This document shows positions 1 to 5,305 of a DNA stretch of 7,119 nucleotides, one piece after another. Each line of letters opens with the position of its first letter. The first letter of the stretch is position 1. This DNA comes from Acidobacteriaceae bacterium (GTDB taxonomy: Bacteria > Acidobacteriota > Terriglobia > Terriglobales > Acidobacteriaceae), in NCBI GenBank assembly GCA_009781125.1, contig WQYS01000114.1:1-7119 (forward strand), given 5' to 3'. The position numbers and the translations under genes are program-made. The notes under the pieces were generated by a model, which worked only from the letters and a program-made list of their open reading frames with translations, did no database searches and was not told the origin of the DNA.

Positions 1-414
1 ATCGAGAAGATCGAGCGCATTCTGGCCGACCCGAAGATTCTCGATACGAACGTGCGCGCTACGGCAGGCGTCAATCGTCTCGAAGGATGGGGTCAGTCGG
101 AGGCTCCGCGCGGCACGCTCCATCACCACTACAAGGTGGATAAGGATGGCGGCATGACGTGGGCGGACCTGGTGATTGCCACCGGCCAGAACAACCACGC
201 CATGAACCGTGGCGTGGAGCAGGCGGCCAAGGCATACATCAAGAAGGGCAAGTTCACCGAGGGTATTCTCAACCGGATTGAGGCCGTAGTCAGGACCTTC
301 GATCCGTGCCTGAGCTGCTCGACCCATGCCTTTGGACAGATGCCTCTGGCGGTTACGCTCCTCTCTGCGGAGGGCGAGGTGCTCGACGAGGCCATCCGCT
401 CAAGCCGTCGCTAA
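1..414 (+). CDS. hoxH: [NiFe]-hydrogenase large subunit, HoxH type (3' partial gene end)
   Basis: This is the last 137 codons of a [NiFe]-hydrogenase large subunit; the 5' part lies before the window and frame 1 is open from base 1. The family holds the Ni-Fe(CN)2CO site that oxidises or evolves H2. The C-terminal motif DPCLSCSTH is visible at codons 101-109 (301-327), with Cys103 and Cys106 as the two C-terminal metal-ligand cysteines. His109 is the residue after which the maturation protease normally cuts, which would remove a 28-residue tail starting AFGQMPL. Upstream, EAPRGTLHHHYKVD and IIATGQNN-like text (here VIATGQNNHAMNRG) match the cytoplasmic group 3 enzymes, most like the NAD-reducing HoxH (group 3d). 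The subgroup is from memory of the family. A matching protease gene lies at 1506-1982. The stop TAA is at 412-414, and a REPIN-like repeat begins 28 nt later. Confidence 0.93.
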   Translation: MEKIERILADPKILDTNVRATAGVNRLEGWGQSEAPRGTLHHHYKVDKDGGMTWADLVIATGQNNHAMNRGVEQAAKAYIKKGKFTEGILNRIEAVVRTFDPCLSCSTHAFGQMPLAVTLLSAEGEVLDEAIRSSRR

Positions 415-442
415 CACGCTTTACCATTGAAGAGAGTACCGT

Positions 443-618
443 TTCTAGGTAGGCCAGGCCTTTAGGCCTGGCTTCTCTTTAGTTGCCACATGACCGGGCT
501 TTAGGTCGCCGCGGCGACTATGCATTTGAGGCTGCACAAATGCATACCCCAGGGGCTAAAGCCCAATTCGTTGCGAAGTGGAGAGAGCGTCAAGCCTAAA
601 GGCTTGACCTACCTAGAA
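443..618. repeat. REPIN/BIME-like inverted repeat between hoxH and the nitroreductase gene
   Basis: This is a 176-bp nested inverted repeat. The outer arms 443-472 and 589-618 match at 26 of 30 positions as inverted copies. Each arm carries GTAG (449-452; CTAC at 609-612 on the other arm) directly next to an 8-bp hairpin: 453-460/465-472 with loop TTTA, and 589-596/601-608 with loop TAAA. GTAG next to a short hairpin, in two inverted copies, is the known layout of REP pairs (REPIN/BIME) handled by RAYT/TnpA-REP transposases. The four arm differences are exactly two compensated base pairs. The interior has a perfect 9-bp inverted pair at 496-504/556-564, a 14-bp perfect palindrome at 505-518, and a 9-bp stem at 519-527/538-546. 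No ORF or RAYT gene is inside. The REPIN assignment is an inference from architecture. Confidence 0.8.
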
Positions 619-670
619 GCGTAAAAAAATAAAGGCTAACTATCGTTGTTTTTTCCGGATAATAATTGTG

Positions 671-676
671 GGAGGA
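671..676 (+). promoter_or_regulatory. Shine-Dalgarno site deciding the GTG start of the nitroreductase gene
   Basis: GGAGGA at 671-676 is a near-consensus ribosome binding site, 7 nt before GTG at 684. It supports GTG 684 as the start, since no other in-frame start has such a site. The 65 bp between the repeat and the gene (619-683) is AT-rich with A and T runs. I see no convincing -35/-10 pair there. Confidence 0.8.
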
Positions 677-683
677 GAAATAA

Positions 684-1244
684 GTGAACGAAACATTGAG
701 ATGCATTAAGGAGCGCTACTCCTGCCGTAATTTCAGTGAGCAGCAGCCCACTGAAGAGCAGTTAGCGTCCATCGCTCAGGCGGCCATACAGGCCCCCAGC
801 GGAATGAACCGCCAGTTCTGGCACGTAGTTGTTGTGACGAACAAGGAAATTATCGCCGAGCTGGAGCAGGAAGGACTTAGCGTGCTCCGCAATCTTAGTC
901 CATCCGGATACGAGCGCATTCAGTCCAGAGGCGGAAAGCTTTTTTATAACGCTCCGTGCCTGGTATTTTTTGCCATAAAAGCCGCCCAGCCCGCCGGAGC
1001 CGAACTGGTCGACTTAGGAATCATCGCGCAGAATACGGTTTTAGCAGCCACGTCGTTAGGCATGGCAAGCTGTCATTGCGGCTTTGCAACGATGGCTTTC
1101 GCCGGAGGCAAGAAGGAATACTTCAAAAAGAAACTCCAATTTCCTGACGGCTATGAATGTGGATTGGCGGCCTTACTCGGATTTGCTAATTCTGCTGGCA
1201 CGCCGCATGAGCCGGATCAATCGAAGATTACGTTTATTAACTAA
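684..1244 (+). CDS. Nitroreductase-family FMN-dependent oxidoreductase
   Basis: The product is 186 aa, at the short end for the nitroreductase (Nfs/NOX-like) family, whose members are usually FMN-binding homodimers that pass electrons from NAD(P)H to nitro compounds, quinones, flavins or other acceptors. Visible family features are the N-terminal RYSCRNF box (about residues 11-17, Arg residues contacting FMN phosphate) and APSGMNRQFWH (about 38-48, corresponding to the usual APSGxNxQPW). A Gly/Ala-rich helix region follows near 122-140, then an AALLGFAN segment near the C-terminus. The family's usual Pro in QPW is Phe here. The substrate cannot be told. The gene starts with GTG at 684 behind a strong SD. 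It lies between hoxH and its protease gene, with a different repeat element on each side. Sampled lines give roughly 45-57% GC, lower than the right-hand genes, which fits later insertion but does not prove it. Confidence 0.88.
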   Translation: MNETLRCIKERYSCRNFSEQQPTEEQLASIAQAAIQAPSGMNRQFWHVVVVTNKEIIAELEQEGLSVLRNLSPSGYERIQSRGGKLFYNAPCLVFFAIKAAQPAGAELVDLGIIAQNTVLAATSLGMASCHCGFATMAFAGGKKEYFKKKLQFPDGYECGLAALLGFANSAGTPHEPDQSKITFIN

Positions 1245-1303
1245 CATGACTGTGCAACAGCGCACGAGATTCAATATGTGCCCCTCAAGGTGCTTCGCTG
1301 TAA

Positions 1304-1496
1304 GAGCACCGAAGGTGCGTTTTATACCAGTCCAGGGCGAAGCCCTGGGTAGTGATACCCAAATGAGTGAGAAAGGGCTGAAGGCCCGCACTATACCTGG
1401 CTCCAATGGAACGGGCTTACAGCCCTTTAACCGATTTAGTGACGCCTATACCCAGGGCTTCGCCCTGGGCTGGTATAGAACGCGCCTTTGGCGCTC
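1304..1496. repeat. 193-bp long inverted repeat made of paired mini-hairpins
   Basis: Arms 1304-1351 and 1449-1496 are 48-nt inverted copies identical at 43 of 48 positions. Each arm holds two small hairpins: 1306-1310/1314-1318 and 1331-1338/1342-1349 on the left, 1451-1458/1462-1469 and 1482-1486/1490-1494 on the right, with loops GAA, GAA, TTC and TTT. Inside is another inverted pair, 1371-1388 and 1413-1430 (15 of 18). The whole can fold as one long hairpin or as a row of small ones. In RNA of the + strand, four of the five arm differences become G-U pairs. A further 6-bp stem (1289-1294/1305-1310) can form at the left edge and competes with the first small hairpin. The element differs in sequence from the repeats at 443-618 and 6941-7041 and lacks a symmetric GTAG. 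No coding function is supported. Confidence 0.85.
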
Positions 1497-1505
1497 CTGT
1501 GATCT

Positions 1506-1982
1506 ATGACCTCAACTTCTACACGCTGCCTGATTCTTGCCTGCGGCAACACGCTTCGTCAGGATGACGGAGTTGGTCCGTGGCTCGCCGAGTGGGCGCG
1601 CGAGCGCTTCCGCGACCGCGCTGATGTAAGCGTGATTGCCCGTCAGCAATGGACGCCGGATCTGGCCGAGGATATAGCTGGGGCCGAGTCGGTTGTCTTC
1701 CTCGACTGCTCGATGGAGGCAGCGGCGGGCGCGATTCAGCTGGTTCCAGTCGAAGCGGCCTCAGCAGATTCAACCTTCGGCACGCATCATTCCGGAGCGC
1801 CGGAGCTGCTGGCAATGGGGAAGGAACTCTTCCACTCACAGCCGCGCAGCGCGTTATTACTAACAGTAGGAGCAGGCTCGATAGAATTCGGCGAGCACTT
1901 CAGCGAACCGGTGACGGCGGCTCTTACCGAAGCCTCGTCGCTGCTGGAGAAGACGGTTCTGCAACTCTTGTGCGGCGAGTAA
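1506..1982 (+). CDS. hoxW: [NiFe]-hydrogenase maturation endopeptidase (HoxW/HybD family)
   Basis: The product is 158 aa, the usual size of HybD/HycI/HoxW peptidases. These cut the C-terminal tail of a hydrogenase large subunit once nickel is inserted, letting the active site close. The N-terminal signature is clear: LACGNTLRQDDGVG (residues 11-24), with Asp21 at the place of the nickel-sensing Glu16 of HybD. The second acidic ligand is Asp67 in FLDCS, and the His ligand is His94 or His95 in THHSGAPELL. The expected substrate is the HoxH whose end is at 1-414. The symbol is given by that pairing. ATG 1506 is the only reasonable start: an in-frame TGA sits at 1500-1502, and no ATG or GTG lies between 1506 and the GN motif. 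It has no Shine-Dalgarno sequence, because the inverted repeat ends at 1496. TAA at 1980-1982. Confidence 0.9.
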   Translation: MTSTSTRCLILACGNTLRQDDGVGPWLAEWARERFRDRADVSVIARQQWTPDLAEDIAGAESVVFLDCSMEAAAGAIQLVPVEAASADSTFGTHHSGAPELLAMGKELFHSQPRSALLLTVGAGSIEFGEHFSEPVTAALTEASSLLEKTVLQLLCGE

Positions 1983-1999
1983 TTCCATCAAGGTATAAT
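1968..1999 (+). promoter_or_regulatory. Candidate sigma-70 promoter for the small exported protein gene
   Basis: TATAAT at 1994-1999 is a perfect -10 box, 12 nt after the hoxW stop and 50 nt before ATG 2049. The only -35-like sequence is TTGTGC at 1968-1973, at a long 20-nt spacing, so the promoter is judged mainly on its -10. No terminator is visible between hoxW and this point, so readthrough from hoxW is also possible. Confidence 0.4.
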
Positions 2000-2048
2000 T
2001 GCGGCACAGGATAACTGAATACAGTTACAGAAAAGGAACCTTCTACCT

Positions 2049-2504
2049 ATGCGACGAGTCCTAGCGGTTCTCTTAATCTGCGTAATAGCCGTATCTACAA
2101 CTTCTGCTCAACAATCGCCTGCTACAGCGAATACTCAACCAGAGCCTGCTCAACAAACACCTCTTCCAGCGAAGGCGAGTGAGTTAAGGACGCAGATCGC
2201 AGCGCTTCAGCCGCTAACTCAGATCACTGTGTTTCCAGCGCGAGGCTCAAAGAAGTATGGCATATTCGTTTCCAGCGATCAGACCACCTTTACATTTCAT
2301 GATATTGACCAGAAATCCGACGTAACTTACCTGTACACGGATGTAGTTAAGGTGGCGGAAGGATACGAGGGATACAAGCCTAAACAATCTCATCATTACG
2401 GAAGGATCGTCGCAATCACGGCAATCGCCGTAGTTGCATTTGCTGCCTTTGTTGGTGTTGTCATTGCGACTCATCAGCAGCAAGGTGGCCCGGCAAAGTT
2501 GTAA
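2049..2504 (+). CDS. Unknown small exported protein with C-terminal membrane segment
   Basis: I do not recognise a named family for this 151-aa product. Residues 1-20 form a signal peptide (RR, then a hydrophobic stretch, ending TTSA before QQ) with likely cleavage after Ala20. Residues 21-45 are rich in Gln, Pro, Ala and Thr, like an extracytoplasmic linker. A compact middle part (about 46-110) has alternating beta-like text ending in VTYLYTDVVKVAEGYEGY. That resembles the small beta domains in acidobacterial exported proteins that end in a 'V.YxDV' segment. Residues 120-141 form a hydrophobic helix followed by a short polar tail. The result would be a membrane-anchored protein with its middle outside the cytoplasm. 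An AGGA at 2034-2037 precedes ATG 2049 by 11 nt. Codon use is AT-richer than in the genes to the right. Function unknown. Confidence 0.75.
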   Translation: MRRVLAVLLICVIAVSTTSAQQSPATANTQPEPAQQTPLPAKASELRTQIAALQPLTQITVFPARGSKKYGIFVSSDQTTFTFHDIDQKSDVTYLYTDVVKVAEGYEGYKPKQSHHYGRIVAITAIAVVAFAAFVGVVIATHQQQGGPAKL

Positions 2505-2518
2505 CCAGAGATGGATAG

Positions 2519-2569
2519 GAACCGGTTCAAACCTCATCCATGCACGATAAGCTGCACATGGATGAGGTT
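2519..2569. terminator. Hairpin between convergent genes, probable bidirectional terminator
   Basis: A perfect 13-bp stem (2530-2542 with 2557-2569) has a 14-nt loop and lies between the convergent stops at 2504 and 2588. A perfect 10-bp palindrome, GAACCGGTTC, precedes it at 2519-2528. There is no real T tract on either side (only three T on the minus strand), so factor-independent termination is uncertain; the position favours a terminator role. Confidence 0.5.
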
Positions 2570-2587
2570 CCCGGTCAGTGTAGAGGG

Positions 2588-3592
2588 CTACTTTATCGCG
2601 AGGCTGTAGGAGCTGAGCGTCTTAATGTAGTTTCCGCGGTCATATGGTGAGGTATCCGGTAAGGCGCGGCGGCTGAGGCTGCCGCGTGTCGTAGCCAACG
2701 ATGCCACCTCGTGCTTCTCCAGCCAGAGAACCAGATCGGCCATAACGCGCCCGATGTGCTCGATTCCGTGCAGGTGCAGCGCCGACGTCATCATGGCCAC
2801 GTTAGCTCCGGCCATGATGCTCTTCAGCACGTCTTCTGCGGTATGCACGCCGCCGGTGATAGCGAAGTCGGTCTTCACCTGGCCGAAGAGAATCGCCGTC
2901 CAGTGCAGGCGCGTCAGCAGCTCCGCCGACGAGGAGAAGCGCAGCGTGGGACGAACCTCCAGAGTTTCGATATCGAAGTCCGGCTCGTAGAAGCGGTTGA
3001 AGAGCACGATGCCGCGCGCGCCCGCGTCGGCCAGGCACGAAGCCATAAACGGCAGGCTGGTGAAGGTGGGCGACAGCTTCACAGCCACGGGAATCCTGAC
3101 GGACTTCGTGACCTGCTCGACCAGCTTGATGATCTGCAGTTCCAAGTCTGCGGAGGTGTGGCTGCGATTGGTGGCCAGGGCAAAGGTGTTCAGCTCCAGC
3201 GCGTCGGCGCCTGCCTGCTCGATCTCTTTGGCGTAACGGATCCAGCCGCCCGGAGTGATTCCGTTCATACTACCCAGGACCGGAATTTTGACGGCGTCCT
3301 TAGCGCGGCGCAGGTGCTGCAGATAAACCTCTTCGGTCATGCGGTAGTTGCCAGAGTCGGGCAGGTAGTCGAGCGATTCGGCAAACGAGTTGGTCCCGCG
3401 TTCGAGGTCAGCGTCCAGAGCCTGCGATTCCAGAATCAGTTGTTCTTCAAAGAGCGATGGCAGCACTACGGCCGCCGCGCCGGCCTCTTCCATGCGGTGA
3501 AGGTTGTCCACAGACTCGGAGAGCGGCGTGGACGAGACCACGATGGGGCCCTTCAGTTTCAAGCCAAGGTATTCGGTCGAAAAGTCGATCAT
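2588..3592 (-). CDS. Dihydroorotate-dehydrogenase-like FMN TIM-barrel protein
   Basis: The product is 334 aa and resembles the 'dihydroorotate dehydrogenase-like' flavoproteins, relatives of class 1 PyrD/DPYD barrels. Visible barrel landmarks are GPIVVSSTPLS (15-25), GSMNG (107-111), ELN (133-135), VKLSP (171-175, Lys172 in the FMN-contact position), LFNRF (197-201), ITGGVH (245-250) and MTSALHLHG (268-276). True class 1 PyrD enzymes have an N-x-S-C-P-N loop with the catalytic Cys after the ELN position. Here the loop reads LNTFALATNRSH, so dihydroorotate oxidation is doubtful and the substrate is unknown. Proteins of this type occur next to pyruvate:ferredoxin oxidoreductase genes in some bacteria (from memory), but none is in view. 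ATG is at 3590-3592 (minus strand) with only a weak AAAG upstream. It faces the small exported gene across a hairpin. Confidence 0.85.
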   Translation of the reverse strand: MIDFSTEYLGLKLKGPIVVSSTPLSESVDNLHRMEEAGAAAVVLPSLFEEQLILESQALDADLERGTNSFAESLDYLPDSGNYRMTEEVYLQHLRRAKDAVKIPVLGSMNGITPGGWIRYAKEIEQAGADALELNTFALATNRSHTSADLELQIIKLVEQVTKSVRIPVAVKLSPTFTSLPFMASCLADAGARGIVLFNRFYEPDFDIETLEVRPTLRFSSSAELLTRLHWTAILFGQVKTDFAITGGVHTAEDVLKSIMAGANVAMMTSALHLHGIEHIGRVMADLVLWLEKHEVASLATTRGSLSRRALPDTSPYDRGNYIKTLSSYSLAIK

Positions 3593-3693
3593 AGTCTTTT
3601 GTAATTAGCCTTTCGGGTTCCAGAGACTATCTTAACCCATTTCCCATCAATGCGATGTAAATACGCGGCGCTGAGTGTCCCTATCCGGGAAGC

Positions 3694-4563
3694 CTACGGC
3701 TTGGCCTGCGGTTTTTTGCTCTTGTCCTCATCTGGAGTGATGTCCTGGCCGTTATAGATAATGCGCGAGGTGGCGTGGAACTGTTTGTAGTCCGTGTACT
3801 TCACCACGTTGCGCATATGGACCTCCTGGGTCATATAACCCTCGCCGCCCGGAAAATGCAGAACTCCTTCGGCCTTGGTGTAGGTGGGGAACCAGTACTT
3901 GCCGTCGATCTGTTCGTAGTAGGTGGTGAAGGGCGGCTGAAGGTCTGCGTGTCCCGGGCGCGTATCCTGGGGCACGGTCTGGCCGTTGATGAGAACGATC
4001 TGGAAGTCCTGCCGGTCGATCCAGACGCGCCCCTGAAAGTAGTGCTTGCCCTTTTCCATCGTCTTCGGGGCGGCGTCGAGGACGTAGGTGTCGAGATCGT
4101 CCACATGCTGGCGGCCCACGTACTTCACCTCGTAGAGAGGCAGGTCCTCGGTGGTGAGAATGAACGGCAGCCGGTGCTGAATCTCGTCGAAGTCGGTCTG
4201 CGTCATCTGCACCCGCTCCAGGGTATTCTGCGGAGCGAAGACGACGTGCTCGGTGCGCTTGTCGTCCTTGTCGAAGACGATGTCGGTGACTTGCAGGTAT
4301 TCGCCGTCCGGCTTGTTGGTGTCGTCGGAGATGGTGTTGACCTTCACGGTCTGTCGGAAGGTGTAGGTGTCGCGGGCTTGCTTGAACTGCGATTCTCTCT
4401 CGCCCATCTTCTGGACCATCTGCTCGACGGTGATGCCGGAGGGAGGCGCAGGGTCAAGCGGGCCGAAACCGGCAGGCTCCTGCGCCGTTAGAGGCAGCAC
4501 GGTCAGCGGCAGAGACGACAGCGCAAGCAGGCAAGCAGCGCGCACCACGGTAAAGAGTTTCAT
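3694..4563 (-). CDS. Secreted LolA/COG2834-like periplasmic protein
   Basis: The product is 289 aa with a signal peptide at residues 1-28: MKLFTVVRAA, then a long Leu-rich core, ending LTAQEP with likely cleavage near Ala27/Gln28. There is no lipobox Cys before the mature part. The body looks like the half-barrel of LolA/RseB-type 'outer membrane lipoprotein-sorting' proteins. It has a helix VEQMVQKMGERESQFKQA (about 46-63), then strands including YEVKYVGRQHVDDLDTYVLD (about 144-163), GRVWIDRQDFQIVLING (178-194) and GKYWFPTYTKAEG (221-233). The C-terminus is Lys-rich. Paralogues of this type are common in Acidobacteriota (from memory). The ligand is unknown and it need not act in lipoprotein transport. 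ATG is at 4561-4563 behind a GGGGGC stretch. It is divergent from recX. 101 bp separate its stop from the start of the flavoprotein gene downstream, and I see no clear terminator there. Confidence 0.8.
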   Translation of the reverse strand: MKLFTVVRAACLLALSSLPLTVLPLTAQEPAGFGPLDPAPPSGITVEQMVQKMGERESQFKQARDTYTFRQTVKVNTISDDTNKPDGEYLQVTDIVFDKDDKRTEHVVFAPQNTLERVQMTQTDFDEIQHRLPFILTTEDLPLYEVKYVGRQHVDDLDTYVLDAAPKTMEKGKHYFQGRVWIDRQDFQIVLINGQTVPQDTRPGHADLQPPFTTYYEQIDGKYWFPTYTKAEGVLHFPGGEGYMTQEVHMRNVVKYTDYKQFHATSRIIYNGQDITPDEDKSKKPQAKP

Positions 4564-4600
4564 CGCAGGCCCCCGGTTCGCGAAGGCCGCAAAGCAGACC

Positions 4601-4620
4601 TTCTATCTACAATATATAGA
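4601..4620. promoter_or_regulatory. AT-rich promoter island between divergent genes
   Basis: The 117-bp divergent spacer (4564-4680) is GC-rich except for 4601-4620, which reads TTCTATCTACAATATATAGA. It offers TATATT on the minus strand (4611-4616) as a -10 for the LolA-like gene and TATATA on the plus strand (4613-4618) as a -10 for recX. No good -35 box accompanies either, so the call rests on composition and position. Confidence 0.35.
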
Positions 4621-4670
4621 CGCAAATCCGTGAAGAATGGGCGCATGGCGTGGCGCAGGCGTAGGCTTAT

Positions 4671-4676
4671 GGAGAG
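4671..4676 (+). promoter_or_regulatory. Ribosome binding site choosing ATG 4681 for recX
   Basis: GGAGAG at 4671-4676 lies 4 nt before ATG 4681. In-frame starts further upstream (GTG 4630, ATG 4645, ATG 4669) lack a comparable site and would only add a basic 4-17 residue extension before the conserved RecX body. Confidence 0.65.
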
Positions 4677-4680
4677 AAAG

Positions 4681-5229
4681 ATGAAATCTTCCGTTCGCAG
4701 GAATTTAGATGAGCAGCAGCTCTTTGAATACGCCGTGGGCGCGCTGGCGCGAAAGATGCGCAGCGTGCACGAGTTGAAAAATCTGATGCGCGCGAGAGTC
4801 GAGCCGGGCGAGGCAGGCGAGCAGAGGATCGATAGCGTCGTCAAACGTCTGAAGGAGCTGCGCTATCTCAGTGACACCAGGTTTGCCGCCGACTACACGC
4901 GCCTTCGCCGCGAGAACGAGAAGTACGGACAGAGGCGCGTCCAGCAGGATCTGTTGCGCAAGGGAGTCGCCAAGGATCTGGTAGCTGCCGCGATCGGCAA
5001 GGCTTACGAAGAGACCGACGAGGCCGCTCTGGCCCGCGAATACATTGCCCGCAAGCGCATTTCGCGGCCCAGCGGAGACGATGCCAGCAAGCAGGCTGCG
5101 CGCATCATGGGGCGTCTGCTGCGCGCAGGCTTTGCTCCGGGAACCATCTATAAGGTGCTGCGCGAGTGGGATGTCGAGGTCGAGGAGATAGAGGTGGACG
5201 AAGCAATGGACGCAGACGAAACGCAGTGA
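4681..5229 (+). CDS. recX: RecX, regulator of RecA
   Basis: The product from ATG 4681 is 182 aa, close to the usual 150-200 of RecX. RecX binds in the groove of RecA filaments and limits or modulates strand exchange and co-protease activity. It is built of three-helix repeats. The family text is plain: EYAVGALARKMRSVHELKNLM (about 17-36), RLKELRYLSDTRFAADYTRLR (about 56-76), KYGQRRVQQDLLRKGV (81-96) and GRLLRAGFAPGTIYKVLREW (144-163). The end is strongly acidic (EVEEIEVDEAMDADETQ), which is not a core family feature. An open extension upstream to GTG 4630 exists, but the SD favours 4681. recA is not in view, so this is a detached recX. It is divergent from the LolA-like gene and 76 bp before the AsmA-like gene. 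Confidence 0.92.
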   Translation: MKSSVRRNLDEQQLFEYAVGALARKMRSVHELKNLMRARVEPGEAGEQRIDSVVKRLKELRYLSDTRFAADYTRLRRENEKYGQRRVQQDLLRKGVAKDLVAAAIGKAYEETDEAALAREYIARKRISRPSGDDASKQAARIMGRLLRAGFAPGTIYKVLREWDVEVEEIEVDEAMDADETQ

Positions 5230-5305
5230 TCTGTTCATGGTCCTCCGGTCTAACGAATTACCATGGAAGCAGAACGGTTCTATTTTCTATATTCGGAATG
5301 ATTAA

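Noticed and set aside
443..618. CRISPR array
   Set aside because: The repeats are inverted, not direct, with no regular spacers.
604..666. Promoter for the nitroreductase using TTGACC at 604-609 or GATAAT at 658-663
   Set aside because: TTGACC has no -10 at a workable distance, and GATAAT has no -35 at 16-18 nt spacing.
443..1496. A composite transposon carrying the nitroreductase gene, bounded by the two repeats
   Set aside because: The two bounding elements have unrelated sequences, there is no transposase, and I found no target-site duplication.
1084..1509. A 141-codon frame running from the nitroreductase end across the second repeat
   Set aside because: It is out of frame with the nitroreductase, ends inside the hoxW start region and translates the inverted repeat; no family likeness.
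2711..3604. A 297-codon open frame on the plus strand opposite the flavoprotein gene
   Set aside because: Its translation is low complexity and rich in His, Arg, Gln and Val, with no recognisable domain, while the minus strand encodes a clear FMN barrel. It is an antisense shadow of GC-rich codons.
3775..4491. A 238-codon plus-strand frame opposite the LolA-like gene
   Set aside because: It is a Val/Leu/Gly/Asp-rich antisense translation without domain text; the minus strand has a signal peptide and family-like strands.
4630..4680. RecX start at GTG 4630
   Set aside because: It would add a basic, non-conserved extension and lacks an SD; ATG 4681 has GGAGAG in position.
5281..5293. TATATT at 5288-5293 as a promoter for the AsmA-like gene
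   Set aside because: It has no -35 partner and would place the transcript start next to the SD.
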